Shown one piece after another: positions 25,266-33,898 of a DNA stretch of 64,000 nt. Source of the DNA: Actinophytocola sp963826035 (lineage in GTDB: Bacteria; Actinomycetota; Actinomycetes; Mycobacteriales; Pseudonocardiaceae); contig CAWGVZ010000023.1 of NCBI GenBank assembly GCA_963826035.1, forward strand, positions 62,001-126,000. Reading direction: 5' to 3'. Under the pieces are notes generated by a model. That model was not told where the DNA came from, did not search any database, and saw only the letters and a list, made by a program, of their open reading frames with translations. A program made the translations under genes and the position numbers. Numbering within the stretch: position 1 is the stretch's first letter; each line of letters opens with the position of its first letter.

Positions 25266-25535
25266 ATGAACGAGGCCAATGTTTTTACCGTGGTGGCCGA
25301 CGTTATCAGCGTCACGTGCGGTATCGACCGGGACACGTTGGTGCCGGAACAACGTATTCAGGATCTCGGTATCGACTCCCTGTTCGCCGGCGAGATTCTC
25401 GCCCGGACCGAGCGGTCGCTCCAGATCGACATCGACTTCCGGCAGATCAGCGACGACTGGTCGGACCTGACGCTCGGGGATCTGGCCAGGCAGCTGTGGG
25501 CGAGATCCGGTGCCGCGGCGCGGCTGGAGACCTGA
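25266..25535 (+). CDS. Free-standing acyl carrier protein
   Basis: The 89-residue protein carries DLGIDSLFAGEILARTE, with the 4'-phosphopantetheine Ser in LGIDSL, and the acidic helix II of type II carriers. It has an unusual C-terminal part (DFRQISDDWSDLTLGDLARQLW) that is shared only with the ACP-like domain of the DUF3626 fusion at 37.0 kb, where the Ser is Pro. Its stop is one base before the start of the GNAT-ankyrin gene, so the two are translated together and probably interact. A carrier-tethered acyl group is the likely substrate of that acyltransferase. Confidence 0.88.
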   Translation: MNEANVFTVVADVISVTCGIDRDTLVPEQRIQDLGIDSLFAGEILARTERSLQIDIDFRQISDDWSDLTLGDLARQLWARSGAAARLET

Positions 25536-25536
25536 C

Positions 25537-26871
25537 ATGCCCGGCGTGGCGGCCGATCTTCGGTTCCTGACCAAGGACGCCTCGACGGACGAACTGCTGG
25601 CCGCGACGGCGCACAACCACCTCGATTGGCTCCACCGGCTGGCCCGCGGTTCGGGCGGCACCGTCTCGTACCAGGATGGCGTGCACTGGACCTACGTCGC
25701 CCGGACCCGGCGTGAGGTGACGGCGGCCGTCACGGAGGCGCCCGGCCCGCCGGCGCGCGCCCAACTCGACTCGATGCTCGACTTCTGTCGCGCCGAACGC
25801 GTGGACCGCGTCGGGTACTGGGCGTTCTCCACCCAGTACCAGGGCCGGCTCGGCGCCTGGCTCGGTGCTCGCGGGTTCCGCTGGGGCGGCCGTCCACACT
25901 GGATGGCGCTCGACCTGCACTCGTTGACCGAGGTGCCCGGCCTGGCCGAGTTGGCCGCCGAGACCGGCCTCGCCGTCACCGACAGCTTCGAACCGCGGGA
26001 AGGCACTCTGCTGCCCTGCTTCGATCCGGACACCACGCACGTGCGCGCCGCGATGGCCGCGGCCCGGCCGCGCCGCGTCTGGCATGGCGTGCAACGCGAT
26101 GACGACGGCGAACCGGTCGGGCAGATCTCGCTCGACATGACGAGTGGCCCCCTCGGCGTGTGCGGCCTGCACGACACCGTCGTGGTCGGCGACAACCGGG
26201 TCAAGGGCATCGGGATCAAGCGCCTGCTGTGGGTGTGCCGGTTCGCGCTCGACCTCGGCTGCCGGTATCTGGTCACCAACGCCGCGGACGGAAACGGTGC
26301 GCTGTTCGGTGTCTGGGGCTTCCGCACGTTGGGCTTCGGCCAGACCTGGTGGCTGCCGGGCGATGTGCTGCGGCAGCCGGTGCCTCCGGACACCGTCGCC
26401 TTCGCCGAGGCGGTCGGTCTCGGCGAGGTGGCCGCTCTGGAGTCCATGTGGCACGGCGGGCCGGACCTGGATGCCGTGCTTCCCAACGGTATGACGCCGC
26501 TCCGGCTCGCCGGCGCCACCGGCGCGTCGAGCGCGGCGGAGTGGCTGCTGGACCGGGGCGCCCACCCCGACGTGCTGGCCGCGTGGGATCTCGGCTGGCG
26601 ACAGGAGGCCGTGCGGCTGGTCCGGTCCCGGCCGGACCTGCTCCAGCAGCGGCGGCCGCGCTCGGGCAAGACGTTGCTGCACCTGGCTGTGGAGCGGGAC
26701 GACGCCGAGCTCGCCGAGCTTCTGCTCGACGCCGGCATCGACACGGCGTGCACCGAACGCCGCTCGGGGCGGACCGCGTTGGAGTGGGCGCGTCAGCTGC
26801 GGCGGGTCGGTCCGGCCAGTGCGATCCTTCGGCATGAGGGCGTGGGCATGCCAGGAACGACGCCTTGCTGA
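25537..26871 (+). CDS. GNAT-like acyltransferase with C-terminal ankyrin repeats
   Basis: This is a 444-residue protein. Residues 1-285 look like a double GNAT fold: WAFSTQYQGRLGAWLGARGF, then HDTVVVGDNRVKGIGIKRLLWVCRFALDLGCRYLVTN in the acyl-CoA/carrier binding position, followed by LFGVWGFRTLGFGQTWWLPG. Residues about 300-440 are ankyrin repeats (GMTPLRLAGATGASSAAEWLLDRG, KTLLHLAVERDDAELAELLLDAG, RTALEWARQLRRVG). Together with the ACP gene one base upstream, it may take an acyl group from the carrier. The last codons (GMPGTTPC) come from an intergenic repeat. A decayed fragment of a paralogue lies at about 45.4-45.6 kb. Confidence 0.7.
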   Translation: MPGVAADLRFLTKDASTDELLAATAHNHLDWLHRLARGSGGTVSYQDGVHWTYVARTRREVTAAVTEAPGPPARAQLDSMLDFCRAERVDRVGYWAFSTQYQGRLGAWLGARGFRWGGRPHWMALDLHSLTEVPGLAELAAETGLAVTDSFEPREGTLLPCFDPDTTHVRAAMAAARPRRVWHGVQRDDDGEPVGQISLDMTSGPLGVCGLHDTVVVGDNRVKGIGIKRLLWVCRFALDLGCRYLVTNAADGNGALFGVWGFRTLGFGQTWWLPGDVLRQPVPPDTVAFAEAVGLGEVAALESMWHGGPDLDAVLPNGMTPLRLAGATGASSAAEWLLDRGAHPDVLAAWDLGWRQEAVRLVRSRPDLLQQRRPRSGKTLLHLAVERDDAELAELLLDAGIDTACTERRSGRTALEWARQLRRVGPASAILRHEGVGMPGTTPC

Positions 26872-26918
26872 CGTTGAGTGTCAGGAACGACGCCTTCCAG
26901 GCATTCGACGGGCCGAAC
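26846..26918. repeat. Palindromic intergenic repeat, inverted copy of the 15.6-kb repeat
   Basis: GAACGACGCCTTGCTGACGTTGAG and the second unit GAACGACGCCTTCCAGGCATT match the complement of 15580-15645 almost base for base, including the adjoining CGACGGGCC. It spans the stop codon of the GNAT-ankyrin gene and precedes the methyltransferase gene on the same strand. Confidence 0.7.
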
Positions 26919-26937
26919 CGGGAAGGACGGGCGGAGC

Positions 26938-28113
26938 ATGATCGAGGTCGCACCGTGGGGCGTGGTCGAGGCACTGGTTCATGTGGACGGTGGTCCGCGT
27001 GGCGCGCTCGCGGAGATCCTCGGCGGTCACGGTCCGGAAGCCGTTGTCGCGGTGCTGGTGGAGGAGCTTCGCCGCCGGGTCGATCACAAGGTGGACTTCG
27101 GCGCCGCGACGGTGCTGCTGGAGATCGCCTGGGGCGGCGCGGTGTTCCGGCGGTTACTGGAGTTCAAGGGCGGCCGTGCGACGAGTAGCGCACCCACGGC
27201 GACCGCCGCGGACGTGGTGACCAGGTGGACGCTCGAGGACCTGGTGTGCCGTTTGTACCCGGCCGCCGACCGCCCCGACCGGTTGGGCTGGGACTACGAG
27301 CCGCGGTGGACCGATCGGCTGCGGGACGACCTGGCGGCCGCACGGGACATCGCCGACATCCAGCGGGAGTTCGACGACACCGTGGCGGTGATCAGCCGGG
27401 CAAGCCACCTCGTCCGTCTCGCGACGACGCGGGGCGCCGGTTCGCTCGATGAGCTCGCCCTGCGGTTCGGCTCCGACAAGTACGGCCATCATCACTGGTA
27501 CACCCAGCACTACGACACCCACCTGCGGCCGATGCGCCACCAGCCCGTCCACGTTCTCGAGATCGGGATCGGCGGCGGTCCGGACCCAGGCTCCGGGGGT
27601 GAGTCGCTGCGTATGTGGGAGCAGTACTTCCGGCGCGGCCTCGTCCACGGCCTGGATCTCAGCGAGAAGAAAGGCATCGAGTCGACCCGGATCCGGACCA
27701 TCGCCGGCGACCAGAGCGACGCCGTGTTCCTCGATCGCCTCGGCCGCGAACTCGGCCCGTTCGACGTGGTCATCGATGACGGTTCGCATGTGAACGAGCA
27801 TGTGATCACCTCGTTCGAGGCGCTGTTCCCGTATGTCCGCGACGAGGGCTACTACATCGTCGAGGACACGCAGACCGCTTACTGGCCGGCCTTCGGCGGC
27901 GACGCGGCCGGTTCCCTTTCGCCGAGTACCAGCCTGGGCTTCCTGACACGCCTGGTGGATGGGCTGAACCACCAGGAACACGATCAGGAGCCGGCTCGCC
28001 ACGAGCGGTCGATCGCCGCGCTTTCCTTCTATCACAACATGGTCTTCGTCAAGAGGGCGGTCAACGGGGAGAACGGCTGGCCGGCCTGGGCACGCGACCC
28101 GGGGCCCTGCTGA
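26938..28113 (+). CDS. MycE/TylE-type sugar O-methyltransferase
   Basis: This 391-residue protein has an N-terminal helical auxiliary domain (about 1-180) and a Rossmann SAM domain. Motifs match the macrocin/mycinamicin O-methyltransferase group: LALRFGSDKYGHHHWYTQHYD, VHVLEIGIGGG for SAM binding, SLRMWEQYFRRGLVHGLDL, DVVIDDGSHVNEHVI with metal-binding acids, and GGYYIVEDTQTAYW-like DEGYYIVEDTQTAYWPAF. Known members methylate deoxysugar hydroxyls on glycosylated macrolides with Mg2+. It implies that the product of this cluster carries a methylated sugar, in line with the HldE-like and glycosyltransferase-like genes. The ATG at 26938 is preceded by GGACGGGCGGAGC. Confidence 0.85.
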   Translation: MIEVAPWGVVEALVHVDGGPRGALAEILGGHGPEAVVAVLVEELRRRVDHKVDFGAATVLLEIAWGGAVFRRLLEFKGGRATSSAPTATAADVVTRWTLEDLVCRLYPAADRPDRLGWDYEPRWTDRLRDDLAAARDIADIQREFDDTVAVISRASHLVRLATTRGAGSLDELALRFGSDKYGHHHWYTQHYDTHLRPMRHQPVHVLEIGIGGGPDPGSGGESLRMWEQYFRRGLVHGLDLSEKKGIESTRIRTIAGDQSDAVFLDRLGRELGPFDVVIDDGSHVNEHVITSFEALFPYVRDEGYYIVEDTQTAYWPAFGGDAAGSLSPSTSLGFLTRLVDGLNHQEHDQEPARHERSIAALSFYHNMVFVKRAVNGENGWPAWARDPGPC

Positions 28114-28353
28114 TCACCGGAGTAGCCGGGCGACCTCGACCGCCATCTGGTGCAGGTCGCGTGCGGCGATCACGGTGAGGACGGGGATGTGGATGCCGAA
28201 GATCTCCTCGGCTCGCCCGATGACGCGTATCGCGTGCAGTGAGGTGCCGCCGAGGGCGAACAGGTTGTCGGTGGCCGTGATTCCGTCGATGCCGAGCACC
28301 TCGGTCCACACCTCGACGAGTTGCTTCTCGACGTGGTCGAGCTCAGTGCTCAA
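28114..28353 (-). CDS. Free-standing peptidyl carrier protein
   Basis: This 79-residue protein is a complete thiolation domain: VEVWTEVLGIDGITATDNLFALGGTSLHAIRVIGRAEEIF, with the phosphopantetheine Ser in GGTSL. The start is TTG at 28353. It overlaps the end of the beta-hydroxylase-like gene by 11 bp, which indicates tight coupling. The likely role is to hold an aminoacyl group while that oxygenase acts on it, as in several carrier-dependent beta-hydroxylations. No adenylation domain is fused, so it must be loaded in trans. Confidence 0.88.
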   Translation of the reverse strand: MSTELDHVEKQLVEVWTEVLGIDGITATDNLFALGGTSLHAIRVIGRAEEIFGIHIPVLTVIAARDLHQMAVEVARLLR

Positions 28354-29272
28354 AGTGCAGCCCGTCCTCCCGGAGCTCGACCGCGTTTGCCGACGTTTCC
28401 GCCATGTACCGCCGGATCAGCGCGTCCAGTCCGGCGGTCGGGCGCAACACCGTGCCGTGGTCGTCGGTCTCCACCCGGCGCACGTTGTGCTCGGCGAGGT
28501 AGCTGGCGATCCGCTCGGAGTCGCCGCGGCGGCCGGCGAGCAGCCGCTTGCGGTGTGGCTCGTCGAGCCCGGGGTAGGGCACGTCGAGCAGCAGCACCAC
28601 GCGTGGTTCCGTGCCCTCGTGCCGGACCTCGTGTTCGTACGAGTCGTCGAACACGATGCAGCGGCCTTCCTGCCATGTGAGGCGCTGCGGGCCGACTCGG
28701 ATCGAGACGCCGGCCGGTACCCGCAGTCCAAGGTGGACACGCAGTTGGGCGTTCGTGCGCCCGCAGTGGGGGATGATCCGGCTGCCCGGGTAGAGCCAGG
28801 ACAACGTGACGACGCCGGGGCCGAGCGTGGTGGCTTCGGGGATCTGCTCGACCACCTCGGTCAGCACCGGAAACAGCTCGCAGGCCCGGTCCTGGCGCCG
28901 CCCGTCCTCGTACAGGATCACCTGATCCCAGCGTCCCGACGCGAGCAGCGCCTCCTCCACCGAGCGGAACCCCTGCCGGGCGGGGTCGGTGACGGCCTCG
29001 ACCTCCGCGCGGATCTTCTCGTAGTTCGCCTCGAGATGGTGGACGAACCAGAAGTCGGCCGGCTCGTGGACCGGCTGGCTGCTTCCCGCCGGGACGTAGT
29101 CGACCGGCCGCTGCTGCGCGTCGGGCCACACGCCTTGGCCGGCGGCCAGTCGCGCGCACTGTTCGGCGAGGTCCGCCCGGCCGTCGCGGACGAGGAGGTC
29201 GATCAGGCCGGCGTAGCGGCGCCTCGTCTCGGTCGAGATGGCATTCGGCGGCGCCTGCGAAGTCGTGTTCAT
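28343..29272 (-). CDS. Aspartyl/asparaginyl beta-hydroxylase family Fe(II)/2-oxoglutarate oxygenase
   Basis: The 309-residue protein starts MNTTSQAPP at 29272. The oxygenase core carries TLSWLYPGSRIIPHCGRTNAQLRVHLGL, with the first metal His, and EGRCIVFDDSYEHEVRHEG, with the second His and the 2-oxoglutarate-binding Arg. This is the AspH-type fold, which hydroxylates the beta-carbon of Asp, Asn or His. It sits directly before a stand-alone PCP, and the first NRPS has an Asn-type and a His-like pocket, so beta-hydroxy-Asn or beta-hydroxy-His is a reasonable prediction. Residues 1-100 are a family-typical helical region. Divergent from the sugar dehydrogenase gene. Confidence 0.88.
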   Translation of the reverse strand: MNTTSQAPPNAISTETRRRYAGLIDLLVRDGRADLAEQCARLAAGQGVWPDAQQRPVDYVPAGSSQPVHEPADFWFVHHLEANYEKIRAEVEAVTDPARQGFRSVEEALLASGRWDQVILYEDGRRQDRACELFPVLTEVVEQIPEATTLGPGVVTLSWLYPGSRIIPHCGRTNAQLRVHLGLRVPAGVSIRVGPQRLTWQEGRCIVFDDSYEHEVRHEGTEPRVVLLLDVPYPGLDEPHRKRLLAGRRGDSERIASYLAEHNVRRVETDDHGTVLRPTAGLDALIRRYMAETSANAVELREDGLHFEH

Positions 29273-29484
29273 CGCGCGCTCATCTCCTTTCGGCGGCAAC
29301 GTCCCGCCGGCGGGACACGCCGAAGCGGGTTCTCGGCACGCGGCGGAGCGTATGCGTTGTGCGACGGGCATTATCGCTGCTGACGCCCGTCGAGGGCGGC
29401 GTGGCCCTTGTCCGCCGTACCCGGCTCACCTAGCTTTCGGGACACGTTGGCGGCGGGCCGACCTCTTCCTCCAAAGGCGCGAGC

Positions 29485-30723
29485 ATGAAGGCGATAACAG
29501 GAGTTGTCGGGCTCGGTAAGTTGGGCCTGCCCATCGCGGTGACGCTGGCATTGCGGGGCCACGAGGTTGTGGCGTACGACGTCGACCCGCGCCGAATGTC
29601 ACTCGACGCGCTTTCCCGATACGAGTTGGGTCCGGACGGCACGAAGCGACTCATCGACTGCGTGGACGAGTCATTACCCCTGCACTTCGTCGATCTGCAG
29701 AAAACCGTCACCGGATCGGACTGCGTTTTCGTCGTCGTGGAAACGCCCCATGAACCGCTGTTCGAAGGGGTCACGCCGCTTCCGGACGCGCGGGCCGACT
29801 TCGGGTACGACGCGTTGACCAACGCCGTGCGGTCGGTATCGGAACTCGCGCGCCCAGGCACCGAAATCGGAATGATGTCCACCGTTCTGCCGGGCACGAT
29901 CCGAACAAGGATATTGCCGCTCGTTCGCGGCCACGACCTCGTGTACTGCCCTCAGTTCGTCGGAATGGGCGCGGTCGCCCGCGACGTGTGCCGGCCGGAG
30001 TTCACGTTGCTCGGCCGCGAGCTCACCGGATTCTCGGTGGTCCGCGAGGTGCTGTCCGGGCTGGGCGAGGCACGCGTCTTCGAGGTGGCCTACGAGACCG
30101 CGGAACTGGCGAAGATGGTCTACAACACGTTCGTCAGCGCGAAGGTGGCCTTCTCCAACGTCGTGCAGCGCATGGCCCATGAGATCGGCGCCAGTGCGAC
30201 CGACGTGTTCGACGTCATCCGGACCGCCGACAGCCGGTTGATCAGCGATGCGTATCTCGGCCCCGGCATGGGTGACGGCGGGCCGTGCCATCCACGGGAC
30301 AACATCGCGCTGTCCTGGCTCGCCAGGAACGTGGGCATGGGCTCGGACTTCTTCTCCGCGGTGATGGAGACGAGGCAGTCCTATGTCGAGTGGCTGGCGG
30401 ACACGTTCGTCCGGCTCGCGGATGGGCTGCCGTTGGTGATCCTGGGCACGGCGTTCAAGCCGGGAACGGACATCGAGACCGGTAGCTCGTCGGTGTTGCT
30501 GGCCACCCTGTTGCGGCTGCGTCAGTTGACGGTGACGACGGTGTGCCATGGCGACGCGCTCGCGCGGAGCGACGTGCTGTCGGAACCAGCCGCGTACTTC
30601 GTCGGTTCCCCCGACCCCGCGTTCGTGGCGCTCGATTTCCCCGCCGGCTCGGTCGTCGTCGACCCGTGGCAGCGGGTGCCGGACAGGCCGGGGATCACGG
30701 TGCGGCGGATCGGGGAGCCGTGA
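29485..30723 (+). CDS. UDP-glucose/GDP-mannose dehydrogenase family protein
   Basis: The 412-residue protein has the NAD-binding GVVGLGKLGLPIAVTLALRGHEV, the central ETAELAKMVYNTFVSAKVAFSN, the catalytic Cys in GDGGPCHPRDN and the C-terminal ILGTAFKPGTDIETGSSSVLL. These enzymes oxidise an NDP-hexose to the uronic acid through two NAD-dependent steps. It would supply an NDP-uronic acid, or a derivative, as sugar donor. ATG 29485 follows GGCGCGAGC; the divergent region 29273-29484 holds its promoter, but no clear -10/-35 was identified. The next gene, an NRPS, starts 19 bp downstream. Confidence 0.88.
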   Translation: MKAITGVVGLGKLGLPIAVTLALRGHEVVAYDVDPRRMSLDALSRYELGPDGTKRLIDCVDESLPLHFVDLQKTVTGSDCVFVVVETPHEPLFEGVTPLPDARADFGYDALTNAVRSVSELARPGTEIGMMSTVLPGTIRTRILPLVRGHDLVYCPQFVGMGAVARDVCRPEFTLLGRELTGFSVVREVLSGLGEARVFEVAYETAELAKMVYNTFVSAKVAFSNVVQRMAHEIGASATDVFDVIRTADSRLISDAYLGPGMGDGGPCHPRDNIALSWLARNVGMGSDFFSAVMETRQSYVEWLADTFVRLADGLPLVILGTAFKPGTDIETGSSSVLLATLLRLRQLTVTTVCHGDALARSDVLSEPAAYFVGSPDPAFVALDFPAGSVVVDPWQRVPDRPGITVRRIGEP

Positions 30724-30742
30724 GTGCGACGGTGGGTGCCAC

Positions 30743-33700
30743 GTGCTGACCCGGTTCGCGACGGGGTCGGTGGGCGTCCAGCGGGACAACGAACCGCTGC
30801 TCCACGAGCTCGTCGAGCGGCGGGTGACGGCGACACCGGACGCCGTCGCGGTGGTTCAGGGCCGCACCTCGGTCAGCTACGCGGCACTCGACCGGCGTGC
30901 CAACCAGTGGGCACGCCGGCTGCGAGCCGCCGGCGCCGGGCCGGACGTGCTCGTCGGCGTGCACCTGGACCGGACCACCGAGATGGTGGCCGTGCTGCTC
31001 GGCGTCCTCAAGGCGGGCGCCGGCTACGTACCGCTGGACACGGCGTATCCGCGGGAGCGGCTGGAGCTGATGGCCGACGACGCCGCGATGCCGCTGGTCG
31101 TGTCGGCGGAGCCCGACCTGACGTTGCGCACCCGCCGGCCGGTCGTCGTGCTCACCCCGGACGAGTGCGACCGGGACGGGCCGGCGTGTCGTGTTCGAGG
31201 CGGCGCGGTCGCGGACAACGTGGCCTACGTGCTGTACACCTCCGGATCGACCGGCCGGCCGAAAGGCGCCGCCCTGACCCACCGCAACGGCACCGACCTC
31301 GTGCTCCGGGTCGCCGAGACGTTCGGCGACGACCTCGACCGGGTACTGGCGGCCACCTCCATCTCCTTCGACTGCTCGATGATCGAGATCTTCGGTGCGC
31401 TGTGCCACGGCGGCACCGTGGTCCTCGCCGAGACCGCCATGGACATCGGCACCCGCAACGACGGCCACGGTGTGCGGTTGCTGCACACCGTGCCCTCGGT
31501 GGTGGACGAGTTGTTGCGAACCGACCGGTTGCCGTCGTCGACGCGCACCGCGATCGTCGGCGGCGAACGGTTGCTGCCGGGGGTCGTCGAGCGGATCTAT
31601 GCGAACAGCTCCATCGAGCGGCTGGTGAACATCTACGGCCCCGTCGAGTGCGCGACCTACGTGACGCTCGCCGAGGTGCGGCGCACGGCCGCCGGCCCAC
31701 CCGCCATCGGCCGCCCGGCCACGGGCGCGCGGATCCACCTGTGCGACCGGGCCGGCCGGCTCGCGGAGGCCGGCTCCCCCGGCGAGGTGTACGTCGGCGG
31801 GCCGATGCTCGCACGGGGCTACCTGCACCGGCCGTCGGCGACGGCGGAGCGGTTCGGGCCGGACCCGTTCGGTGCGCTGCCGGGGCAACGGCTCTACCGC
31901 GTCGGTGACCTCGCGTATCACGACGAGGCGGGCGAACTGCACTTCCTGGGCCGGGTGGACGACCAGATCAAGGTCCGCGGCGTGCGGGTCGAGCCGAGCG
32001 AGGTCGAGGGCGCCCTGCTGCGGCACCCGGCGGTGGTGGAGGCCGCGGTGGTGGGCAGCACGCGGCTGCTGACCGCGTTCCTGGTGACCAGCGAGCCGGT
32101 GGCGGTCGCGGCGCTGCGCGCCTTCGTCGGCACCTGTCTTCCCCGGCCACTGCGGCCCGACACCTACGTCATGCTCGACCGGCTGCCGCGGATGCCGAAC
32201 GGCAAGGTGGATCGCCGGCAACTGGCCACGACGGCGGCCGACGAGCCGCCCGGCTGTGGTGCCGTGCTCGGGTCCGCGGCGCCGCGGACCGCGCTCGAGT
32301 CGACGCTCGCACGGCTGTGGGCGACCGCGCTGGACCGCGACGACATCGGCGTCGACGACAACGTGTTCGACCTCGGCGGGCACTCCTTGATCGTGCTGGG
32401 CGTGCGTGCGCGGCTGAACACGGAACTCGGCGCCGAGCTGCCCGTGCGCCTGTTCTTCGAACACCCGACGATCTCGGCGCTCGCCAAGGAATTGGAGCGG
32501 TTGGGTGACGTCGAGCCGGGTGGCGCCGCGCCGGTGTACCCGGCGACCGGAACGCGGCCGGCACCGCTTTCGGTCAACCAGCGAGCGATCATGGCCAGGG
32601 TGCGCACCCGCGCCGGCGACCCGGGCCTGGTGTTCCCCCTTGTCGTGCGGCTGGCGGGGAGTCTCGCGCCCCACGCGCTCGCGGCCGCGTGCACCGAGCT
32701 CGCCCGGCGGCACGAGAGCCTGCGTACCAGGATCGTCGACGGAGTGCAGCATGCGTTGGCACCACGACCGGTCACGGTGCCGCTGGTCGATCTCAGTGGG
32801 CTTGCGCCGCGTACGGCGGAGGTGGTGGCCGCGAAGCTGGTCGCCGATCTCATCGCGCGTCCATTCGTGCTGACGGAGGGGCCGCTCGCCCGGTTCGGGC
32901 TCGTGCGGCTGCGTGCCGATCTCCATGTGTTCGCCGTGACCACCCATCATCTGGTGAGCGACGCGTGGTCGGTGGAGACGTTGAGCCATCAGCTGGTGGA
33001 CGTGTACTCGGCGAATCTCCACGGACGGGCTCCGACCGCCCCGCGGCCGTGTCAGTACGTGGACTGGGCGATCGCGCAGCTCGAGTGGCTGGCGTCCGAC
33101 GCCGGGCGCGGCCAACTCGCCTACTGGCGCGCGGAGCTGGCGAACCTGCCGGTGCTCGGCCTGCGGGACGGCCGCCGGCGCGCGACCGTGCCCGGCGACG
33201 CCATCATGCTCAGCTTCCACATCGGCGCCGACCTGACCGACCGCATCGGCGTGCTGGCCCGGAGCGCGGGGGCCACCAGGTTCATGGTGCTGCTCACGGC
33301 GTTCGCGGTGCTGCTCGCCCGCCGGACGGCGCAGACCGACGTCGCCATCGGGTGTCCCACCCCCGGCCGGCCCCGCCCCGAGCTGGAATCGGTGATCGGC
33401 CCGTGCCACGACGCGTTGGTGCTTCGCGTCGACCTGTCGGGTGCCCCGACCTTCGGGGAGTTGTTGGCACGCGTACGAAGCCGCGCGCTCGACGCGTACT
33501 CCCGACAGGACCTGCCGTTCGCCGTTCTCGTCGACGAGCTGGGCGGCGGGGGACCGGAACATCCACTGTTCCAGGCCGGGATCGGGTTCCAGGAGCGGCC
33601 GTCGTTGCTCAACTATCCCTACAGCCGCCAGCTGCTCGGTCGCGCGGACGTCGGCGACGTCACGCTGTCCGGATTCTCGCAGGTCCCCCTGCCGCCCACC

Positions 33701-33898
33701 GCGCTGGACGTCGAACTCGCGCTCGCCGTGGATCCCGCCGAGGAACTCGAAGGCGTGCTCACGTGTAGGTCGGACGTCATCGACGAGGCGGAGATCCACG
33801 TGCTCGCGGAGAACTATCACGGAATCCTGGACGCGGCGACCGCCGAGCCGGACTCGCCGGTTGCGGATTTGCGGCCTCTTATGCGCGGGTTGTTTTGA
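30743..33898 (+). CDS. NRPS, A-T-C
   Basis: This is a 1,051-residue protein starting at GTG 30743 (VLTRFATGSV). The adenylation domain (about 25-495) has LYTSGSTGRPKG and PNGKVDRRQL. Its pocket by eye is D-C-I-H-I-G-I-T-Y-(K), which I cannot assign. The thiolation domain has DLGGHSL near 545. The condensation domain (about 595-1030) has THHLVSDAWS, with Ala in place of the Gly of HHxxxDG, and is probably active. The A-T-C order means it starts a chain or donates to a carrier in trans. The final residues RPLMRGLF are read from the duplicated HemN-gene end, so the natural C-terminus has been replaced. Confidence 0.9.
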   Translation: MLTRFATGSVGVQRDNEPLLHELVERRVTATPDAVAVVQGRTSVSYAALDRRANQWARRLRAAGAGPDVLVGVHLDRTTEMVAVLLGVLKAGAGYVPLDTAYPRERLELMADDAAMPLVVSAEPDLTLRTRRPVVVLTPDECDRDGPACRVRGGAVADNVAYVLYTSGSTGRPKGAALTHRNGTDLVLRVAETFGDDLDRVLAATSISFDCSMIEIFGALCHGGTVVLAETAMDIGTRNDGHGVRLLHTVPSVVDELLRTDRLPSSTRTAIVGGERLLPGVVERIYANSSIERLVNIYGPVECATYVTLAEVRRTAAGPPAIGRPATGARIHLCDRAGRLAEAGSPGEVYVGGPMLARGYLHRPSATAERFGPDPFGALPGQRLYRVGDLAYHDEAGELHFLGRVDDQIKVRGVRVEPSEVEGALLRHPAVVEAAVVGSTRLLTAFLVTSEPVAVAALRAFVGTCLPRPLRPDTYVMLDRLPRMPNGKVDRRQLATTAADEPPGCGAVLGSAAPRTALESTLARLWATALDRDDIGVDDNVFDLGGHSLIVLGVRARLNTELGAELPVRLFFEHPTISALAKELERLGDVEPGGAAPVYPATGTRPAPLSVNQRAIMARVRTRAGDPGLVFPLVVRLAGSLAPHALAAACTELARRHESLRTRIVDGVQHALAPRPVTVPLVDLSGLAPRTAEVVAAKLVADLIARPFVLTEGPLARFGLVRLRADLHVFAVTTHHLVSDAWSVETLSHQLVDVYSANLHGRAPTAPRPCQYVDWAIAQLEWLASDAGRGQLAYWRAELANLPVLGLRDGRRRATVPGDAIMLSFHIGADLTDRIGVLARSAGATRFMVLLTAFAVLLARRTAQTDVAIGCPTPGRPRPELESVIGPCHDALVLRVDLSGAPTFGELLARVRSRALDAYSRQDLPFAVLVDELGGGGPEHPLFQAGIGFQERPSLLNYPYSRQLLGRADVGDVTLSGFSQVPLPPTALDVELALAVDPAEELEGVLTCRSDVIDEAEIHVLAENYHGILDAATAEPDSPVADLRPLMRGLF

